Below are positions 57,340 through 64,000 of a DNA stretch of 64,000 nucleotides, in pieces; positions within the stretch are counted from its first letter, which is position 1, and the number at the start of each line of letters is the position of its first letter. The position numbers and the translations under genes were made by a program. This stretch comes from Chloroflexota bacterium (GTDB lineage Bacteria > Chloroflexota > Anaerolineae > Aggregatilineales > Phototrophicaceae). The notes under the pieces were generated by a model. That model worked only from the letters and a program-made list of their open reading frames with translations, did no database searches and had not been told where the DNA came from. Location: NCBI GenBank assembly GCA_013388735.1, contig JACAES010000075.1:1-64000 (forward strand), given 5' to 3'.

Positions 57340-57861
57340 ATGGGCGCGCAGGAACAGGGCGCAGACGCCACTACAGGGCGCTGGATTGTTATTCCACGAA
57401 CGCTGTGTTTTGTGCTGAACGGGGACGCTGTGCTGCTGCTGAAACGCGCGCCGCACAAACGGGTTTTCCCCAATCGTTATAACGGTGTCGGTGGGCATAT
57501 CGAACGCGACGAAGATCCGATCAGCAGCGCCCGGCGCGAAATTCTGGAAGAAACCGGGCTGTCGGTGGATGATCTGCGCCTGAGAGCGGTTTACAACATT
57601 GACGCGGGTGAACCGACCGGCATCCTGCTGTTCGTGTTCACCGCTATCAGCGACAGCCGTGAGGTGACAGCGAACGGCGAAGGCACGCTGCACTGGATTG
57701 GCCATCAGGATATTCTTCAGTACGATCTGGTCGAAGACCTGCCGATCATCCTGCCGCGTGTGCTGGCGATGAGCGCGGACGACCCGCCGCTGTTCATACA
57801 CCTCAGTTACGATGAGCGGGACGTGATGCGATTCCGGGTGGCCGGCGAAACCGACGAATGA
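57340..57861 (+). CDS. NUDIX hydrolase
   Basis: GVGGHIERDEDPISSARREILEETGL Nudix box. Confidence 0.9.
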   Translation: MGAQEQGADATTGRWIVIPRTLCFVLNGDAVLLLKRAPHKRVFPNRYNGVGGHIERDEDPISSARREILEETGLSVDDLRLRAVYNIDAGEPTGILLFVFTAISDSREVTANGEGTLHWIGHQDILQYDLVEDLPIILPRVLAMSADDPPLFIHLSYDERDVMRFRVAGETDE

Positions 57862-58358
57862 CGGTGGTGCGAAACAATCGCCGATGGCCGATAATATCCA
57901 CAGACGATGCGCCTGGATTCTTAATCGGGATTGGATTTTCCATGCCGAATGAAACGTTTGATGCTGCTGAGGATGCCGCCATGCCCCGCCCACGCTCCCG
58001 TCTGCCGAGGCGGCTGGGTTGTTGGGTCGGGCTGGCGCTGTGGTTCGTGATTCTGCTCAGTCCGTGCGCGCTCTTTCTGCTGGCGACACAGGGGCAGATT
58101 ACGGTTTCGCTGGGAAGCGCGCCGGAACAAACGCTGCGGATATGGCTGATTAATGAAATCAGGGAGCGCGGAATCGGCATCTCGTGGGCGGCTACGTTCG
58201 CCGATGGGCAAGACGGGCTGTGCGTGCAGACCGATACGCGCTTTGTCCTTTGGGCGGGAAGGGCGGAAAACGCGACCTTCTGCGCCTGTTATACGGGGGG
58301 TGGCGCCGCCGGCGACTGGACGCCGAGTCGCGCTTACAGCGGCGCTTGCGAACCCTGA
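57858..58358 (+). CDS. hypothetical membrane protein
   Basis: One TM segment LGCWVGLALWFVILLSPCALFLLA; overlaps the NUDIX gene stop. Confidence 0.55.
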   Translation: MTVVRNNRRWPIISTDDAPGFLIGIGFSMPNETFDAAEDAAMPRPRSRLPRRLGCWVGLALWFVILLSPCALFLLATQGQITVSLGSAPEQTLRIWLINEIRERGIGISWAATFADGQDGLCVQTDTRFVLWAGRAENATFCACYTGGGAAGDWTPSRAYSGACEP

Positions 58359-58418
58359 GCGAACCGACTAAGCTAGAAACGTCGCTGCTGTTCTCGACTG
58401 CGAAGGGCCGTACTGAAA

Positions 58419-58712
58419 ATGGAGTTTCTTCAGACCGCTGACGTGGGGTCGCTGCTGTTGATAAGCATCGTCCTGGTGGTGTTGTGCGTGGCAGGGCTGC
58501 TGATATTCTTCGGCATCCAGATTATCGGCACGACTGTTGTGGGTGTGATCGAAATGGTGATGGGGGTCATCAGCGGCGGGCCGGCGGTGTGGTGTGGATG
58601 CCTGGTCTTGCTGGCCGTTTGCGGCCTGTGCGCCGGGGGGGCGCTGGTGGTGGCGACGTGCAGCAGCAATCCTTCGTCTATGAATTTCTGTCTGTTATTT
58701 TCCGGCGGCTGA
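58419..58712 (+). CDS. small hydrophobic protein
   Basis: 97 aa, two to three hydrophobic stretches. Confidence 0.5.
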   Translation: MEFLQTADVGSLLLISIVLVVLCVAGLLIFFGIQIIGTTVVGVIEMVMGVISGGPAVWCGCLVLLAVCGLCAGGALVVATCSSNPSSMNFCLLFSGG

Positions 58713-58756
58713 ATATAAAACCGTCCGGTTGTCTCGGACGGTTTTAAGTTTCTGAC

Positions 58757-60739
<1,983 letters not shown>

Positions 60740-60869
60740 CCGGGTGATTGCTTGAAATGCTCACATCCAGAATTATTTTGCTTGTTCTAGGATTAATTAT
60801 ACAATCAAGCAGTTTGATCGCACAGGATAGAAGTATGGTGATGCGTATTATCATCATCCTGAGAGGGCT

Positions 60870-61856
60870 ATGAGTTCCGCGCAGCAGCTCAATGAACTCG
60901 TCCGGCGCGAATCCGGCTTCATACAGGACGTGCTGGCCGAAGTTAACCGCGTGATGGTGGGGCAGGAGCGGCTGATTCACCGGCTACTGGTGGCGCTGCT
61001 CTGCAATGGGCATATTCTGATTGAAGGTGTGCCGGGGCTGGCGAAGACGCTGGCCGTCCGCACGCTGGCGGCGGCCATACAGGCGCGTTTTCAGCGCCTT
61101 CAGTTCACGCCGGATCTGCTGCCCGCCGATCTGATCGGCACGCAGATTTACAACCCCCGCACCGGCGAGTTCACGCCGCGTATGGGGCCAATTTTCAGTA
61201 ATCTTGTCCTGGCGGATGAGATTAACCGCGCCCCGGCCAAAGTGCAGTCCGCCCTGCTGGAAGCGATGGAAGAACGGCAGGTGACGCTGGGTGACCGGAC
61301 GTATACGCTGCAAGACCCCTTTGTGGTGCTGGCGACGCAAAACCCAATTGAGCAGGCCGGGACGTACCCACTGCCGGAGGCGCAGCTTGATCGCTTTATG
61401 CTGAAGGTAGTGGTGGAGTATCCGACGCGGGCGGAAGAACGCGCCATCATGGAGCGGATGGCCGGCGGCACACCACCTGCGCCGCAGCCGGTGGTTGAGG
61501 CGGATACCATTCGCCGCGCCCGCGAAGTTGTGAATACGATTTACGTGGATGAAAAAATCAAGGATTACGTGCTGAATATCATCTTCGCCACCCGCGACCC
61601 GGCTTCCAACGGCATGAAGGATTTGCGGCTGTTGATTGATCTGGGCGCGTCGCCGCGCGCGACGATATTTTTGCTGCGGGCGGCCAGGGCGAATGCCTTT
61701 CTGCGCGGGCGAGGTTATGTGATACCTGACGATGTGAAGCAGATTGCGGCGGATGTGCTGCGTCATCGCATCCTGCTGACGTTTGAGGCAGAGGCGGAGA
61801 ACATCACGCCCGCCCAGATTATCCAGCAAATCCTGAGCCGGGTAGAAGTGCCGTGA
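60870..61856 (+). CDS. MoxR family AAA+ ATPase
   Basis: HILIEGVPGLAKTLAVRTLA; PIFSNLVLADEINRAPAKVQSALLEAMEERQVT; ATQNPIEQAGTYPLPEAQLDRFMLK. Confidence 0.95.
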   Translation: MSSAQQLNELVRRESGFIQDVLAEVNRVMVGQERLIHRLLVALLCNGHILIEGVPGLAKTLAVRTLAAAIQARFQRLQFTPDLLPADLIGTQIYNPRTGEFTPRMGPIFSNLVLADEINRAPAKVQSALLEAMEERQVTLGDRTYTLQDPFVVLATQNPIEQAGTYPLPEAQLDRFMLKVVVEYPTRAEERAIMERMAGGTPPAPQPVVEADTIRRAREVVNTIYVDEKIKDYVLNIIFATRDPASNGMKDLRLLIDLGASPRATIFLLRAARANAFLRGRGYVIPDDVKQIAADVLRHRILLTFEAEAENITPAQIIQQILSRVEVP

Positions 61857-62743
61857 TGATCGCGCCGACGACGCTGCGCAAGATTCGCCGGATTGAATTG
61901 CAAACGCGGCGCCTGGTGGATGACGTGTTCGCCGGGGCTTACCATGCCGTTTTTAAGGGGCGCGGCATCGAGTTTGACGCCGTGCGCCCCTACGAACCGG
62001 GCGATGATGTGCGGACGATTGATTGGAACGTGACGGCGCGGGCGGGCGAACCGTTCGTCAAGCAGTATGGTGAAGAGCGTGAACTGACGGTGATGCTGGC
62101 GCTGGATGCCAGCGCGTCCTGCCTGTTCGGAACGTCCCGACGCCAGAAGCGGGACGCGGCGGCGGAACTGGGGGCGGTGCTGGCCTACGCCGCGCTGCGC
62201 AATAATGATAAGGTTGGGCTGCTGCTGTTCAGCGACCGGGTGGAATTATATGTGCCGCCGCGCAAAGGACGTAATCACATCCTGCGGCTGATACGCGATC
62301 TGCTGACGGCGCAGCCGGCTGGCCGGACGACCGATCTGGCGCTGGCGCTCAGGACGGTCAGCCGCCTGCTCAAGCGGCGGGCGGTCGTGTTCCTCATTTC
62401 CGATTTTCTGACGGCAGATGAGTCTTACGCGCGTAATCTGGCGCTGGCAGCGCGCCAGCATGATCTGATCGCCGTGCTGCTGGGGGATGCGCTGGAGCGG
62501 CAGTGGCCGGCGGTGGGTATCGTTGGCCTGCGGGATGCCGAAACCGGCGCACCGGCCTGGGTGGATACGAGCCAGCCGGGGTGGGGCAGTCGTTTTAAGG
62601 AACAGGCCGAAGCGCGCCGCGAGCGGGTTATTGCTATCCTGGACGACGCCGGCGTTGACCGGATTGACATATCCTCCGGCGGTGACGTGGTGCTGTCCCT
62701 GATGCAGTTCTTCCGGCAGCGGGCACGCCGTCTGGGACGATGA
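61853..62743 (+). CDS. DUF58 domain protein
   Basis: GRGIEFDAVRPYEPGDDVRTIDWNVTARAGEPFVKQYGEERELTVMLALDAS. Confidence 0.93.
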   Translation: MMIAPTTLRKIRRIELQTRRLVDDVFAGAYHAVFKGRGIEFDAVRPYEPGDDVRTIDWNVTARAGEPFVKQYGEERELTVMLALDASASCLFGTSRRQKRDAAAELGAVLAYAALRNNDKVGLLLFSDRVELYVPPRKGRNHILRLIRDLLTAQPAGRTTDLALALRTVSRLLKRRAVVFLISDFLTADESYARNLALAARQHDLIAVLLGDALERQWPAVGIVGLRDAETGAPAWVDTSQPGWGSRFKEQAEARRERVIAILDDAGVDRIDISSGGDVVLSLMQFFRQRARRLGR

Positions 62744-63642
62744 TCGCGCGCTGGTTGGGGGTGGTGGTCGTGTGTGTATGGGCGGCGGTCGTGCGCGCGC
62801 AGATGCCGGTGACGGCCCGGTTCGAGGCGTCGCCCGGTTCGCCCCTGATCGGCGAGCCGGTGACGCTGATACTGGTGGTCGAAGCGCCGTCCGACGCAGT
62901 GGTGACGCTGCCGCAGTTCGCGGCGGGGTGGCCGCCGTTTGAGGTGCGTGCTGTTGGCGAAGCTGAACAAGCCACAGGCGATGGCCGGACGGTGTACCGC
63001 CAGCCGCTTACAGTTGTTCTGTGGCAGCCGGGCGACTACCGCACGCCGGAAACTGTCGTTGAGTATCGTCCGCCGGGCAGCGGGGAAAGTCTGCGCGTAA
63101 TCGTCGAACCGGCTTTTTTTACCGTGCCGAGCGTGATCGAGCCGGATGATCTGGTACTGCGCCCGCTCAAGCCGCTGGAAATTCCCCTCTATATTTCGCC
63201 CTGGGTTATCGTGGCCGGCGGCGGGCTGGCGGCGGCGGGCGGCCTGAGCGCAGCGCGGCAGTTGAGAAAGCGCGCGCGAAAACCGGTCAGGGAACATCTG
63301 CCGGATGCGACGGCGCGGACGCTGGCCGAACTGCGGCGGGTTCGCGGCCTGGCGCTGCCGGCAGCAGAGGCATATGTTCTGGTGGGGAACTGCCTGCGCC
63401 GCTACCTGGAAGAACGCTTCGAGGCTGCCGCGCCTGAACAGACGACCGACGAACTGCTGGCGGTTTTGCAGCGCCGCCCGGAACTGTCCGCCCGGCAGCA
63501 CCGGGAACTGCGGCGAATGCTGGAACAGATTGACCTGGTGAAATTCGCGCGGGTTCGCCCGACGCAGGAATCCACACAGCGTTTATTTCAGGTTGTGTCA
63601 CGCTGGGTGGTGGGCGTATCTTCACAGGAGGAGCAGCCGTGA
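62740..63642 (+). CDS. BatD/DUF4381-like membrane protein
   Basis: Signal/TM N-terminus, Ig-like region, internal TM WVIVAGGGLAAAGG, helical C-terminus; between DUF58 and VWA genes. Confidence 0.75.
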   Translation: MIARWLGVVVVCVWAAVVRAQMPVTARFEASPGSPLIGEPVTLILVVEAPSDAVVTLPQFAAGWPPFEVRAVGEAEQATGDGRTVYRQPLTVVLWQPGDYRTPETVVEYRPPGSGESLRVIVEPAFFTVPSVIEPDDLVLRPLKPLEIPLYISPWVIVAGGGLAAAGGLSAARQLRKRARKPVREHLPDATARTLAELRRVRGLALPAAEAYVLVGNCLRRYLEERFEAAAPEQTTDELLAVLQRRPELSARQHRELRRMLEQIDLVKFARVRPTQESTQRLFQVVSRWVVGVSSQEEQP

Positions 63643-64000
63643 TGGATTTTCGGCTGGCGCATCCCTGGGTTTTACTGCTGCTACTGGTGCCGGCGGGGTT
63701 CTGGCTGTTTTCGGCGGTGAGCGGTCGGCGTTCGTCTCCACCGCTGGTGCGTTATTCGGATGTGCGTTTGGTGGACGATTTGCCTACCGGCTGGCGGGTT
63801 CGTTTTCGTCCTCTACCGGACATTCTGCGGTTGGCCGCCTGGGTACTGCTGGTGATCGGGCTGGCGCGCCCGCAGAGTGGCCGCGCGCAGGAACTGATTC
63901 GCGGGCAGGGGGTGGACATCGTGCTGGCGCTGGATATTTCCGGCAGCATGGCGGCACTGGACTTTACGCCCCAGAACCGCCTGGAAGCCGCTAAATCCGT
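63642..64000 (+). CDS. VWA-domain (BatA-like) protein, partial
   Basis: Translated from 63642: MDFRLAHPWVLLLLLVPAGFWLF...GQGVDIVLALDISGSMAALDFTPQNRLEAAKS (MIDAS DxSGS). Confidence 0.9.
   Translation, partial: MDFRLAHPWVLLLLLVPAGFWLFSAVSGRRSSPPLVRYSDVRLVDDLPTGWRVRFRPLPDILRLAAWVLLVIGLARPQSGRAQELIRGQGVDIVLALDISGSMAALDFTPQNRLEAAKS

Overview
64 kb window of GC-rich bacterial chromosome. Gene content (suf operon with SufU and a Rieske protein, nuoB/nuoCD/nuoI with IscX, LCP and LysM envelope proteins, many P/T-rich lipoproteins) suggests a Chloroflexota/Anaerolineae-like organism; taxonomy is inferred, not searched. Most of the window is housekeeping: suf operon, peptide ABC transporter, envelope and sensor-kinase genes, partial complex I, dinG, ruvA/ruvC/yebC, thyX, pyk, eno, iscS-mnmA, ftsH, moxR/DUF58/BatD/BatA, one tRNA-Pro. 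No rRNA, CRISPR array, prophage or transposase was seen. Main items of interest: (1) a 359-aa LAGLIDADG-type intein in SufB; (2) selD is mis-called by an ORF finder because it starts upstream of an in-frame TGA, so it is probably a selenoprotein with Sec at the catalytic position, with a candidate SECIS hairpin and a perfect promoter palindrome; (3) homologous ~70-90 aa C-terminal tails on NuoB and NuoI, with iscX overlapping nuoB; (4) a 1130-aa coiled-coil histidine-kinase-like protein whose H-box His is Gln; (5) a strongly structured 5' leader with competing pairings before an ABC transporter; (6) an SbnI/SerK-like ParB-fold protein next to an ACT-like protein; (7) dispersed palindromic intergenic repeats, two of which share an exact 20-nt match. 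No complete, clearly undescribed multi-gene system could be demonstrated from sequence alone.
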